This document shows, piece after piece, positions 6,921 through 14,963 of a stretch of 37,826 nt of DNA. Numbering within the stretch: the first letter of the stretch is position 1; every line of letters starts with the position of its first letter. A program made the position numbers and the translations under genes. Origin of the DNA: DATBGO01 sp050011895 (GTDB taxonomy: Bacteria; Actinomycetota; Actinomycetes; Streptosporangiales; Streptosporangiaceae); assembly GCA_050011895.1 (NCBI GenBank), contig JBEKIF010000042.1:1-37826 (forward strand), written 5' to 3'. The notes under the pieces are model-generated. The model did no database searches. It saw nothing but the letters and a program-made list of their open reading frames with translations, and was not told the origin of the DNA.

Positions 6921-8762
6921 TTACTTCGCGTCGGCGTAGCAGCTCACGACCGCCGTGGTCATCGGAAACCGGACACCCGTCTCGCCGAAGACCATCCGTC
7001 CCGCCGCGGCGGCGGCCTCGCCCACCGCCGCCACGACGGGCTCCCCGAGGGCCGCGGGGCAGTGCACGATCACCTCGTCATGCTGGAAGAACACCAGCTG
7101 CGGGCCCTGGTCGCCGGCACCGTCCGGCTGCTCCGGTGATGACGGCGCCAGGCTGGGGCCGCCGTTAATCCTGGCAATGACGGACAGCCTGCTGCGCAGG
7201 CCCGCGAGCAGCACCAGCGCCCAGTCAGCGGCGCTCGCCTGCACCACGAAGTTGCGGGTGAACCGGCCCCTGGCGCGGGACGCCCGGCCAGCTCCCGGAT
7301 CCCGCTCGCCGTCCGGATCGCCGGATTCCTCAGTGACGCTGCGCCAGGCCGCCGACGGCGGCGGGCAGGAGCGGCCAAGGACCGACCTGACCACGCGGCC
7401 TTCCTCACCAGCGCGGGCCGCCTTCTCCAGATAACCCGCCGCCTGCGGGAACCGTCGTCTGAGCACGGCCAGCAGCTGCCCCGCCTCGCCGCCTGCCCCG
7501 CCATACATCGCGGACAACAGGGCGATCTTGGCCTTGCCGCGGTCCCCGCCGAAGACACTGGCCAGCGCCTCGTAGAGATCACCGCTTGCCGCCGCCGCGG
7601 CGAACGCGCCATCCCCCGCGAGTGCCGCAAGGACCCGCGGCTCCAGCTGCGCCGCGTCAGCCACGACCAGGGCCCACCCCGGGTCGGCCACCACCGCGCG
7701 GCGCAGGACCCGGGGGATCTGCAGGGCCCCGCCGCCGCGCGACGCCCAGCGGCCGGATACCACGCCGCCCACCACGTACTCCGGCTTGAACCTGCCGCCG
7801 GACACCCAGCTGTCCAGCCAGGCCCAGCCATGCGCGGTATAGAGCCTGGCCAGCTCCTTGTATTCGATCAGCGGCGGGACCGCCGGGTGGTCGATCTCGC
7901 GCAGTACGGAGTACCTGGTGGAGGCCGCCCGCACGCCGTCCGCCGCGAACGCCTTGACCAGCTGCGCCGGCGAGTCCGGATTGACCGGACGGCCGCCGAA
8001 CGCCGCCGAGACCTGCGCTGCGAGCTCGGCTAGCCTGGCCGGGCGCGTCCCCGGCGGGACCGCAGGCGGCCGGTGCCCGAGCAGGCCGGTCAGCAGTTCG
8101 TCGTGCACGTCAGCGCGCCAGGGCAGCCCGGCGTACGCCATCTCGGCGGCCGCCAGGCCGCCCGCCGACTCGGCCGCCACCAGGGCGCCGAACCGCGCCG
8201 GATACTCGTCGGCCGCGATCGCCCGCAACTGGCCAGCATGCGCCGCGATCACCGCGTCGAGCTGGGCTTCCGGGTCGGGGGACGCCCGCTCCCCGGGCTC
8301 GAACAGGGCGCCCTGCCCGCGGCCCGCACTGCCGATACGGCCCGCACTGCCGATACGGCCCGCACTGCCGATACGGCCCGCACTGCCGACACGGCCCGCA
8401 CTGCCACTGACGGCAGCGTCCCGCGCGCCGCTCGACGCGCCGTCCCGTGCTGCACCGTTACCCGGTCCCCGATCGCCGGCTACCCGGCTCTCCGCTTCGG
8501 CGTCCCGGCTGCCCAGCAGCGCCTCGGCCAGCGCCACATCATGACAGCGGCCCACCCGGACCGCGGCCCGCAGCAGCACCGGATAGAGCTGGGCGGTGCC
8601 TGACCAGACCCAGCGGACGCCGTCACCGCCAGCCTGCTCGTACTCCGCGATAGCCCGTGGAAGATCAAGCACCTTAACGGGAGATCCGCTGCGGCTGCCG
8701 TCTGCTCCGAGCTCGCACATCAGCCCATCCCGGCAAGCCCCTAGGGCGACGGCAACCCGCAC
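6921..8762 (-). CDS. DNA polymerase I-like protein (degenerate exonuclease plus family A polymerase)
   Basis: A 613-residue protein of the actinobacterial group usually labelled bifunctional 3'-5' exonuclease/DNA polymerase. No 5'-nuclease domain is present. The N-terminal third has no visible DEDDy exonuclease motifs, so it looks inactive. Polymerase motifs are present: motif A as DAAQLEPRVLAAL (catalytic Asp and following Glu), motif B as KAKIALLSAMYGG with Leu at the position equivalent to E. coli Phe762 and Tyr four residues on, and motif C as FFQHDEVIVHC with the HDE catalytic pair. A GSAGRI tandem repeat sits near residue 120-145. Start GTG at 8762. Its cellular role is unclear; repair or translesion synthesis is a guess. 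Confidence 0.82.
   Translation of the reverse strand: MRVAVALGACRDGLMCELGADGSRSGSPVKVLDLPRAIAEYEQAGGDGVRWVWSGTAQLYPVLLRAAVRVGRCHDVALAEALLGSRDAEAESRVAGDRGPGNGAARDGASSGARDAAVSGSAGRVGSAGRIGSAGRIGSAGRIGSAGRGQGALFEPGERASPDPEAQLDAVIAAHAGQLRAIAADEYPARFGALVAAESAGGLAAAEMAYAGLPWRADVHDELLTGLLGHRPPAVPPGTRPARLAELAAQVSAAFGGRPVNPDSPAQLVKAFAADGVRAASTRYSVLREIDHPAVPPLIEYKELARLYTAHGWAWLDSWVSGGRFKPEYVVGGVVSGRWASRGGGALQIPRVLRRAVVADPGWALVVADAAQLEPRVLAALAGDGAFAAAAASGDLYEALASVFGGDRGKAKIALLSAMYGGAGGEAGQLLAVLRRRFPQAAGYLEKAARAGEEGRVVRSVLGRSCPPPSAAWRSVTEESGDPDGERDPGAGRASRARGRFTRNFVVQASAADWALVLLAGLRSRLSVIARINGGPSLAPSSPEQPDGAGDQGPQLVFFQHDEVIVHCPAALGEPVVAAVGEAAAAAGRMVFGETGVRFPMTTAVVSCYADAK
8321..8410. repeat. In-frame 18-bp tandem repeat inside polymerase-like gene
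   Basis: Five consecutive 18-bp units (consensus GGCCCGCACTGCCGATAC) start at 8321, 8339, 8357, 8375 and 8393; the fourth has one change and the fifth has diverged. They encode a hexapeptide repeat (GSAGRI) in the linker before the polymerase domain, so copy-number change keeps the reading frame. Confidence 0.9.
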
Positions 8763-8817
8763 GGTTCAGATTGTCGGGCCTGGGTCTGACAATGTGCGCG
8801 CGGCAGCTCCGGCTCCA

Positions 8818-9585
8818 TCATCCGGGCTGGCTACCGGACGCCATGGGAGGGCCGGCCCAGCTGCTAGCGCCATGCCCCTGGTAACCGAAAGCCTGACGGC
8901 CCTGCCGTAGCAGCGTGAGATCCGTGATGCTGACCGCCGTGGCGGTGCTTCCGGTGAGAGTCGCCGACAGCGAAGCCTGATGGCCGACCTTGACCGAGCC
9001 GATCCCATCGCGCTGCGCGTCCACGATGGTTGAGTTCGCGATGGCATACGTATGCGAGTAGCCGTCGGCGCTCCGGAGCGTGATAGATGTCGCGGAAACC
9101 GCGGTGACGTTGCCGTTCTGGAAGTCGACGGTCTGGTAGCCGCCGCCGGCCTTGGCCGCCACGAACTGGCCGTGCACGGCACCGAATACTCCGGCCAGCC
9201 CGCCGAACCCGGCGCCGCCGAAGCCGCGGTGCTGCGCCCTGCCTGGCCCGCCCGGGCTCACCGAGGGGGCCGGGGCCGGTGTTGCGGCAACCGGTCTCGA
9301 CGGCACAGCCGGCGCGGCTGATCCCGTGGTGGCCAGCGCCGCGCCCGCGCCGCCCAGCAAGCCGACCACGGTGAGGGCGGCGATGACGAGGGGCCGACGC
9401 GATCGCAACCGCGGCCCCATCGACGCGAACGAGCTGAGCGGGCCTATCGACCTGACAGTACGGACCGCGTCCGATGCCCAGGCGATGCCCCAGGGATCTG
9501 CATGGCCCGACGGGCCTCCAGCGCCCGGCGGACTCGCCGGCCCGGCCGCGCTGGGCTGATCGTTGTTCGAAGACTCCGCCGACAT
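8818..9585 (-). CDS. Membrane-anchored DUF5666-like protein
   Basis: A 255-residue protein; the ATG at 9585 has an AGGAAGGAG site ten bases upstream, better than an in-frame ATG at 9609. Residues 1-63 are polar and Pro/Gly-rich, 64-86 form one hydrophobic segment (PLVIAALTVVGLLGGAGAAL), then comes a Pro/Ala linker and a Gly-rich loop. The C-terminal part (about 138-225) alternates strands in the pattern GNVTAVSATSITLRSADG, typical of DUF5666 OB-like repeats, and is predicted to face outside the cell. Function unknown. A perfect 16-bp hairpin upstream separates it from the hypothetical gene at 9956-11113. Confidence 0.72.
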   Translation of the reverse strand: MSAESSNNDQPSAAGPASPPGAGGPSGHADPWGIAWASDAVRTVRSIGPLSSFASMGPRLRSRRPLVIAALTVVGLLGGAGAALATTGSAAPAVPSRPVAATPAPAPSVSPGGPGRAQHRGFGGAGFGGLAGVFGAVHGQFVAAKAGGGYQTVDFQNGNVTAVSATSITLRSADGYSHTYAIANSTIVDAQRDGIGSVKVGHQASLSATLTGSTATAVSITDLTLLRQGRQAFGYQGHGASSWAGPPMASGSQPG

Positions 9586-9955
9586 CGGAAGAATGCTCCT
9601 TCCTGGCACCTGGCTCCGCGCGCCTCAGCAGGAAGATTCCCGTTCTCACCTGAAAATAGGCTGAACTGGAGCACAGATCCAGCTCCGACATTCTCGCCCA
9701 GCCAAGGCGCGCGCGCCTTGAATTCCGCTTTTCCTGCCCTGAACGCGGATCGGGCTTGCGTTTAATGCTCAGCAGCCCCGGCCAGAACTGCCGGCCGGCG
9801 GAGCGCTCGTGCCGCCCGCACTGACATCCGGGCCGGGATCGGCGGATGCACGGCTGCGGGACCGTGCATCCGCCGATGTTTCCCCCGGCTGGCGGCTGGC
9901 GGGCGCTAGCGGTCTCACCACGCGTGCCGCGCAGCTGCCCGGCCAGGCTTCAGGG
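9586..9955. other. Intergenic region with terminator hairpin
   Basis: It holds the upstream region of the DUF5666-like gene, including a relatively AT-rich stretch at about 9650-9700, and the 16-bp hairpin at 9838-9877. No supportable gene is seen. Confidence 0.5.
9838..9877 (-). terminator. Perfect 16-bp hairpin after the 9956-11113 gene
   Basis: Arms at 9838-9853 (ATCGGCGGATGCACGG) and 9862-9877 are perfectly complementary around an 8-base loop, 78 bases past the stop of the minus-strand gene. Confidence 0.7.
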
Positions 9956-11113
9956 TCAGCTGCCGCCATCGGCGGGCAAGCCGCCGCCCGGCCGGGCAGC
10001 TGTGTCCATGGCCTGGCCATACTGGCCGCCAGCCGGGTGCGGCGCGAACCTGTGCGCAGCCTGGCCGGGCAGCTCGCTTGACGCCCATCCGGCCAGCTCG
10101 GCGGCCATCGACGTGAGACCCCTGCGGCCGGTGCCCTCCTGTGGACGGCCGACTCGCTGGGAGCTTCCGGATGACGCCCCGGAGATGCTGGGCCGCTTCT
10201 GCCTCGGCATGGCATGGCTACCGGCCACGCGGCCGCCGCGGATCCGGCCGGATGGCATCCGCTCATCTGGACCGGCGAAGAACGGGTCAGGTTCCGGGCC
10301 CTCGTCCAGGTAAGAGGCGGGCTCATGCCGGGGCCGGAACGCCATCAGGTCCGTATCGCCCGGCACCGCCGCCAGGCCGGCGTAGCTCGGCGGAATCGCA
10401 TGCAAGCCAGCTGGGCGGGCAGCGGCGGGCGGCTGGGCAGCGGCGTGCGGCTGGACGATCGCGGGCCGCCGTGCCGCAGCGGGCGGGGACGGGCTCAGCC
10501 CGCCACCCGGCTCCAGCCCGCGGCTGGGATCGAGCGGGCTGCCGGGCCCTACCGCCCGCCCGCGGTCCAGCGCGCTACCGGGGCCCCGGGCACTGCCGGG
10601 GTCCAGCGCACTGCCGGGGTCCAATGACCGCGCAGGTTCCCTGCTGCCACCGGACTCCAGCGGGCTCAGGTTGCGTGAAGCCGTCGGCCGGTCGGCTGAT
10701 CTTCCTTGCTCGCGGTTGACCCGCGACTGTTCCTTGGGCCTGGCTCGCTTGGCCGGGACCGGCCGCGGCTGCGCCGGAACGTGCAGCCGCCCGCTGCCGC
10801 CGACTTGATCGGCGTCGGCCAGTGCCGCCGCAGGCTCCGCCGTCAGCCCGGCATCTGCCTGCGGTGATCCGGCAGCCGGTCGCACGCAATCGTGCCCTTC
10901 CAGGAGGATGGCAAGCTGCTCGGCCTCCTCAGCGGCCACCCCGAACACGACCCGCGGCTGGCCCCATGGCTCCTCAAGTGAGTAGCCCACATAACTCGAG
11001 ATGGGCGGCATCGGATCCGCGCCAAGGCCGTGCAACGTGCGGTAGCGGTCCCAGGCCCCCTCCAGCGTCGCCGCTGCTCGCTGTGCCCGCAAGACCAAAT
11101 CTGGATCACGCAT
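9956..11113 (-). CDS. Hypothetical protein with conserved N-terminus and low-complexity tail
   Basis: A 385-residue protein of unknown function. The ATG at 11113 is supported by GGGGAGGA nine bases upstream. Residues 1-75 look conserved and globular: MRDPDLVLRAQRAAATLEGAWDRYRTLHGL, then PMPPISSYVGYSLEEPWG and PRVVFGVAAEEAEQLAILLEGHDC; I recall similar N-termini in unassigned actinomycete proteins. From about residue 90 the sequence is Pro/Gly/Ala/Arg-rich, with LDPGSA-like repeats around 165-210 encoded by near-repeats at about 10495-10630. The C-terminal half is probably disordered. No signal peptide or membrane segment is seen. An open frame on the other strand exists here but is a GC shadow. 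Confidence 0.65.
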   Translation of the reverse strand: MRDPDLVLRAQRAAATLEGAWDRYRTLHGLGADPMPPISSYVGYSLEEPWGQPRVVFGVAAEEAEQLAILLEGHDCVRPAAGSPQADAGLTAEPAAALADADQVGGSGRLHVPAQPRPVPAKRARPKEQSRVNREQGRSADRPTASRNLSPLESGGSREPARSLDPGSALDPGSARGPGSALDRGRAVGPGSPLDPSRGLEPGGGLSPSPPAAARRPAIVQPHAAAQPPAAARPAGLHAIPPSYAGLAAVPGDTDLMAFRPRHEPASYLDEGPEPDPFFAGPDERMPSGRIRGGRVAGSHAMPRQKRPSISGASSGSSQRVGRPQEGTGRRGLTSMAAELAGWASSELPGQAAHRFAPHPAGGQYGQAMDTAARPGGGLPADGGS

Positions 11114-11757
11114 CGTGCGATCCTCCCCTCAGAGCGACGGCTCGCCCGCCCAGCTGGCGGGCCCCCCGGAGCGCGCGCACCTAGCCGCGGCCGCTGCGTG
11201 AGCAGCGCCCCGGCTGACGGTGCCTGGTGCGCGGACACCGTATCTGCCACCGCCTGATCTCCCCCGCGGTGGCATAGCGACCAGTATTGCGGAGCCCCTG
11301 CCTGAGCAGGCGGAATTACCAAAAGTCGTGGGGTGATTACAGCGAGTGGCTAGATGGGGCCGGATGTCTGCCGCAGCTAAATCTCTGCGGAACACGCGAT
11401 CCGCTTGATCCCTGCCGGTTCGCCCCGCGGGTGCACCGCGGCGGGCTTCCCCGCGGCCGCGACGCGCGGCGGTGGCCGGTCCGCCCTCGCGGACCTGGGC
11501 CAAGAGTCCAGCTTCCCCGTTCAGACCGGCTCATTACCTCAGCAGGCCGGATTGGACCTCATACCTCAGGAGGCCGGATCGACCCCGGCTATGTCCCGGA
11601 CGACGCCCGCGAGCGCGCCCTTTGAACAATGCCCCGCCGCGGCGCATTTCTGGCCGCCGGGGCCGACCCCCCCTTGCTCCTTGCACATGGCCGCGCCTGC
11701 GCACGTCAGTGTGCGCCTGCATCCCCGGCACGGTTAGCGCCAGGTAGCGGCCAGATG
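11114..11757. other. 644-base region without a supportable gene
   Basis: Several overlapping open frames occur on both strands, all with composition expected from GC-rich non-coding DNA and none with a recognisable product. Visible items are a CCGCAG/CTGCGG hairpin with an 8-base AT-rich loop at 11371-11390, two imperfect copies of ACCTCAG[C/G]AGGCCGGAT near 11535-11580, and a small hairpin after bldC at 11699-11716. Confidence 0.5.
11699..11716 (-). terminator. Possible weak bldC terminator
   Basis: A 6-bp stem GCGCAC/GTGCGC with loop GTCAGT lies 41 bases beyond the bldC stop. It is short, so the call is tentative. Confidence 0.3.
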
Positions 11758-11961
11758 TCACTCCGAACGCTGCTGCGGGATACCCGCCAGCAGAGCTCGA
11801 ACCTCTGTCTCCCGGTATCGGCGGTGGCCGCCGAGGGTTCGGATCGACGTCAGCTTTCCGGCCTTGGCCCACCGCGTTACGGTCTTCGGGTCAACCCGGA
11901 ACATCGTTGCGACCTCCGCTGGGGTAAGCAGCGGCTCGGCCTCTGGTGTACGTGCAGACAT
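11758..11961 (-). CDS. bldC: Developmental transcriptional regulator BldC
   Basis: A 67-residue MerR-like DNA-binding protein; it consists of the winged helix-turn-helix only, without effector or dimerisation domains. LLTPAEVATMFRVDPKTVTR forms the first helices and recognition helix; TLGGHRRYRETEVRALL is the wing and C-terminal helix. The sequence closely matches Streptomyces BldC as I remember it, differing at few residues. In Streptomyces BldC binds direct repeats cooperatively and holds back entry into development. An AGGAGG site precedes the ATG. The neighbours (conserved hypothetical, vdh, DUF3073, purM, purF) agree with the Streptomyces order. A promoter overlapping an inverted repeat lies about 90-130 bases upstream. 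Confidence 0.95.
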   Translation of the reverse strand: MSARTPEAEPLLTPAEVATMFRVDPKTVTRWAKAGKLTSIRTLGGHRRYRETEVRALLAGIPQQRSE

Positions 11962-12048
11962 AGTTACGGCCTCTCCTCCTGGACCGGTACTGCGATCCTG
12001 CGTGTGTTGCTGTGCTGGCTCCCTCGCGGAGCCTGCCGTGGATGTCCC

Positions 12049-12091
12049 ATATGGTCTACTCAGACCATATTGCCATCACCAGCCGTGACAA
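12049..12091 (-). promoter_or_regulatory. bldC promoter overlapped by inverted repeat
   Basis: On the minus strand, TTGTCA (12091-12086) and TATGGT (12069-12064) with a 16-base spacer form a sigma-70-type promoter. The -10 box lies inside a perfect 9-bp inverted repeat, ATATGGTCT/AGACCATAT with loop ACTC (12049-12070). A dimer binding here would compete with RNA polymerase. This predicts a bldC 5' leader of about 95 bases. Confidence 0.5.
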
Positions 12092-12128
12092 GTCGACCAC
12101 CAGGAGCAAAGTTTCTGTTGCGAGTTGC

Positions 12129-12191
12129 CCCGTTGCTCCACTGATCTGAGTCACGCTGCGTGATTCTAGCGACACGCAGCGTCGCAACGGG
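12129..12191 (-). terminator. Nested hairpin after the 12222-13163 gene
   Basis: An inner 10-bp stem (ACGCTGCGTG at 12153-12162 with 12173-12182) is enclosed by an outer 8-bp stem (CCCGTTGC at 12129-12136 with 12184-12191). It lies just past the stop of the minus-strand gene and before the bldC promoter. Confidence 0.55.
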
Positions 12192-12221
12192 CGGATTCGG
12201 AAAAGTCATCCCCGCCTCCCC

Positions 12222-13163
12222 TCAGCTCCCCAGCTGAATCGCTTCCAGGTTCCGCCATCTAGCGCGCAGCCGCTTGTACATCGCCGTCGCGAGCTCGTAC
12301 TCCTGGCCGGCCAGGGCACTGAAAGCAGCGGCCACTTCGGCTACCGACTGATCGGCACGCAGTGCGTCGTCGTCGAGCAACTGCACCAGTCCCCCGTAGT
12401 CAAGCTCCACCAGCGAATGCGGATGGAACTCCTCGAGCCAGCGGCCGACCTCCTCGAGCTCGCCGCTGACCCGGATCATCGCGATCGTAGCTGGCGCACC
12501 ATCCCCCGGAGCTGGGCCGATGGCCCGGCCTTTTGGCTTCGGCGCCGACGCGCGACGAATCGCCGCAAGCGCGCGCGCCACCCGTCGGCGCGCCTGGGCC
12601 ATAGTCGTCGCGTAGCTGAGGGTACGGGTACCCGACGCCGTCGCGGGCCCTTTGCCGTCCCGCTCGGCCGCCGAGCCGACCACCAGCCACCGCTCGGTCG
12701 GCGCGAACGGCACGAACCACGCCTGCGGCACCGACCAGGTGCTGCTCTGGATGTAGACCCTGGACGGCACCTCCTTCTCCTCCCACCGGACGAAATCCTC
12801 GGCGGCCTGCTGCGCCTGCCTCGGCGCGAAGGCGTCCGCGAGCAACGGCGCCGCGGTCGCCCGCAAGCGCCCCAGCGCGAGCCAGGAACGCAGCCGCGTC
12901 TGCCATGGGCACACGTACGTGATCCCATCTGCCCATCGCACGTAGGCGTGCGGGCTCTCCTGAGCTGGTGCAACGATCGGAGGCAGCGCGATAATCCTGC
13001 GGAGCGCCTCGATCCGCTCCGCTTCAAGCGACTCTGCCCTGCGCGGCCGGCTTGCTGCCGTGGCGTAGGCCTCCCAGCGCGCCCGTTCCGCCGGGCCGAA
13101 AGCGGACAGCGGCTCATACACGCGCAGAAATGCAGCACAGGGAAGCATGATCAATCGTGACAT
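12222..13163 (-). CDS. Conserved hypothetical protein between bldC and vdh
   Basis: A 313-residue protein from the ATG at 13163, with AAGGA upstream; the open frame extends another 77 codons upstream but that part crosses the promoter and has no typical start. The N-terminus reads MSRLIMLPCAAFLRVYEPLSAF. A conserved-looking core has RVYIQSSTWSVPQAWFVPFAPTERWLV, then TLSYATTMAQARRRVARALAAIR, and a C-terminal region with DYGGLVQLLDDDALRADQSV. I recall related unassigned proteins in actinomycetes, some beside bldC, but know no function. No membrane segment, signal peptide or catalytic motif is evident. It shares a divergent control region with vdh. Confidence 0.75.
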   Translation of the reverse strand: MSRLIMLPCAAFLRVYEPLSAFGPAERARWEAYATAASRPRRAESLEAERIEALRRIIALPPIVAPAQESPHAYVRWADGITYVCPWQTRLRSWLALGRLRATAAPLLADAFAPRQAQQAAEDFVRWEEKEVPSRVYIQSSTWSVPQAWFVPFAPTERWLVVGSAAERDGKGPATASGTRTLSYATTMAQARRRVARALAAIRRASAPKPKGRAIGPAPGDGAPATIAMIRVSGELEEVGRWLEEFHPHSLVELDYGGLVQLLDDDALRADQSVAEVAAAFSALAGQEYELATAMYKRLRARWRNLEAIQLGS

Positions 13164-13231
13164 GCTGCAGCGTTCCTTAGAAGACCCGAGATCGGGGAGA
13201 TGGCAAGAGCACGCTTCCTGCCTGCCGCTCC

Positions 13232-13273
13232 GACATACCCTTATTCCTGACCCCGCATCAACGGGGATGCGGG
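13232..13273. promoter_or_regulatory. Divergent control region: minus-strand promoter and inverted repeat
   Basis: On the minus strand TTGATG (13261-13256) and TATGTC (13237-13232) with an 18-base spacer form a good promoter for the conserved hypothetical gene. An inverted repeat CCCGCATC/GATGCGGG with a 6-base loop (13252-13273) overlaps the -35 box and ends 22 bases before the vdh start, so one protein could control both genes. Confidence 0.45.
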
Positions 13274-13295
13274 ACTGAGCCGGGAGCCAACTGTC

Positions 13296-14435
13296 GTGAC
13301 CAATGTGTTCGGGACGGCCGACAAGCCCACCGTCGGCGGCGAGGTTGACGCAACACACGTACCGGCCGCGGGCCCGGGCGGCCAGACCGGACACGAGCAG
13401 GTCGTGTTCTGCCAGGACGCGCCGACCGGGCTGCGCGCCATCATTGCCATCTATTCAACCGCCCTCGGACCGTCGCTGGGGGGGACCCGCTTCTACCCCT
13501 ACCAGAGCGAGGACGCCGCGCTGGCCGACGTCCTCAACCTGTCGCGGGCGATGGCCTATAAGAACGCGCTCGCCGGCCTGGACCTGGGTGGCGGGAAGGC
13601 CGTCATCATCGGGGATCCGGCCCGGCTGAAGTCCGAGGCCCTGCTGCGGGCCTACGGCAGGTTCGTGCAGTCCCTGGGCGGCCGCTACATCACCGCCTGC
13701 GACGTCGGCACCTACAGCGAGGACATGGACATCATCGGGCGCGAGTGCAGCCACGTCACCGGCAGGACGGTGCCGCACGGCGGCTCCGGCGACTCGTCGG
13801 TGCTGACCGCTTTCGGCGTCTTCCAGGGCATGCGCGCAGCCGCCGAGCACGTCTGGGGCACCGCGGGGCTCGATGGCCGCCTGGTCGGCGTCGAAGGAGT
13901 CGGCAAGGTCGGGCGCCACCTGGTCCCGCATCTCGTGCAGGCAGGCGCGCGGGTCGTTATCTGCGACGTGAACGCGGCGGCGATCGAGCAGCTGCAGGCC
14001 GCTCACCCGGCGGTCGGGGCCGTGGCCGGCCGGGCGGAATTGCTCGCCACCGGCATCGACATTTACTCGCCGTGCGCGCTCGGCGGCGCGATTAACGACG
14101 ACACCGTGGAGACGCTGAACGCGCGGATCGTCTGCGGCGGCGCCAATAACCAGCTCGCCCACACCGGGATCGAGAAGCTGCTCGCCGAGCGCGGCATCGT
14201 CTACGCACCCGATTACCTGGTCAACGCTGGCGGGGTCATCCAGGTCGCGGACGAATTCGAGGGTTTCAGCTTCGAGCGGGCCAAGGGCCGGGCCGCGCAG
14301 ATCTTCGGTACCACGAAGAAGATCCTCGCGATCGCCGACGAGGAGGGCGTACCCCCCGCAGTGGCGGCAGACCGGCTGGCTGAGCGGCGGATGTCCGAGG
14401 TAGGCCGCCTGCGCGGAATCTGGCTGGGCAGCTGA
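13296..14435 (+). CDS. vdh: Valine dehydrogenase (Glu/Leu/Phe/Val dehydrogenase family)
   Basis: A 379-residue NAD-dependent amino acid dehydrogenase that deaminates valine and other branched-chain amino acids to 2-oxoacids. Residues 33-110 hold the substrate domain: GHEQVVFCQD, LGGTRFYPY, catalytic lysines in SRAMAYKNA (Lys89) and GGGKAVIIGDP (Lys101). The Rossmann motif GVEGVGKVG is at about 198-206, and NAGGVIQVADE is near the C-terminus. It closely resembles Streptomyces Vdh and sits in the same order beside bldC. The GTG start has GGGAG upstream; the first 30 residues are a variable extension. Leucine dehydrogenase is the nearest alternative name. The product could feed the 2-oxoacid dehydrogenase complex encoded about 9 kb away. 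Confidence 0.93.
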   Translation: MTNVFGTADKPTVGGEVDATHVPAAGPGGQTGHEQVVFCQDAPTGLRAIIAIYSTALGPSLGGTRFYPYQSEDAALADVLNLSRAMAYKNALAGLDLGGGKAVIIGDPARLKSEALLRAYGRFVQSLGGRYITACDVGTYSEDMDIIGRECSHVTGRTVPHGGSGDSSVLTAFGVFQGMRAAAEHVWGTAGLDGRLVGVEGVGKVGRHLVPHLVQAGARVVICDVNAAAIEQLQAAHPAVGAVAGRAELLATGIDIYSPCALGGAINDDTVETLNARIVCGGANNQLAHTGIEKLLAERGIVYAPDYLVNAGGVIQVADEFEGFSFERAKGRAAQIFGTTKKILAIADEEGVPPAVAADRLAERRMSEVGRLRGIWLGS

Positions 14436-14464
14436 CCATGGCCTTCAGCACTGCCCGGAGGCGC

Positions 14465-14493
14465 TTGCAGCACAAAGCAGGTACGGTTATCTA
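14465..14493 (+). promoter_or_regulatory. Promoter for the DUF3073 gene
   Basis: TTGCAG and TATCTA separated by 17 bases form a good vegetative promoter. The start codon lies about 160 bases downstream, giving a long 5' leader containing a GGGGCCCG/CGGGCCCC hairpin shortly before the ribosome-binding site. Confidence 0.5.
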
Positions 14494-14651
14494 TGTACGG
14501 AGGCACGAAGCGCGTTGCGCTCACGGCGGTGGAGGGCAGCGGGTCGGTCTGCCGTGCAGGAAAGCCCGCAAGCATTCAGCGCGGTGAGAGCAAGACTCAG
14601 TGCGGTGACCAGGGGCCCGGCGGGCCCCGTACGTTCAAGGGGGTCGAGCCA

Positions 14652-14954
14652 ATGGGGCGCGGCCGAGCCAAGGCCAAGCAGGTCAAGGTGGCCCGTCAGC
14701 TGAAGTATGGCGGCGGCGGAACCGATCTTGACCGGCTGCGGGCTGAGCTGGGCGTCAGCACGGACCAGCAGGCGGAGGATGATGCCGCCCACGCGGACTT
14801 CGCGGACCGCTATGCCGTGGACGACGACGAATCCGATGACGATGACGACGAGCTGGACGACGACGAGGAGCTGGACGACGACCTCGGCGATCCGGCTGGT
14901 GAGTACCCGCACGGCCGGAGCAACGGACAGGCCCGGCTGAGCACCGGCACCTGA
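14652..14954 (+). CDS. DUF3073 family small acidic protein
   Basis: A 100-residue protein. The ATG at 14652 follows AAGGGGG; the N-terminus MGRGRAKAKQVKVARQLKY is the DUF3073 signature, a basic stretch, followed by DLDRLRAELG and then a very acidic tail (residues about 54-82) dominated by Asp and Glu. A longer frame from 14493 exists but its extra residues are unlike the family. DUF3073 proteins are actinobacteria-specific and of unknown function; in Streptomyces one lies between vdh and purM, as here. The basic head and acidic tail suggest a nucleic acid or protein contact, which is inference. Confidence 0.9.
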   Translation: MGRGRAKAKQVKVARQLKYGGGGTDLDRLRAELGVSTDQQAEDDAAHADFADRYAVDDDESDDDDDELDDDEELDDDLGDPAGEYPHGRSNGQARLSTGT

Positions 14955-14963
14955 CCCGCCGCG

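Noticed and set aside
8321..8410. CRISPR-like repeat array
   Set aside because: Units are directly adjacent without spacers and lie in frame within a gene; the same holds for the other tandem repeats in the window.
11129..11503. Minus-strand 124-residue frame in the gap before bldC
   Set aside because: No ribosome-binding site, Arg/Gly/Ala-rich composition and no recognisable product; it also overlaps the promoter region of the adjacent gene.
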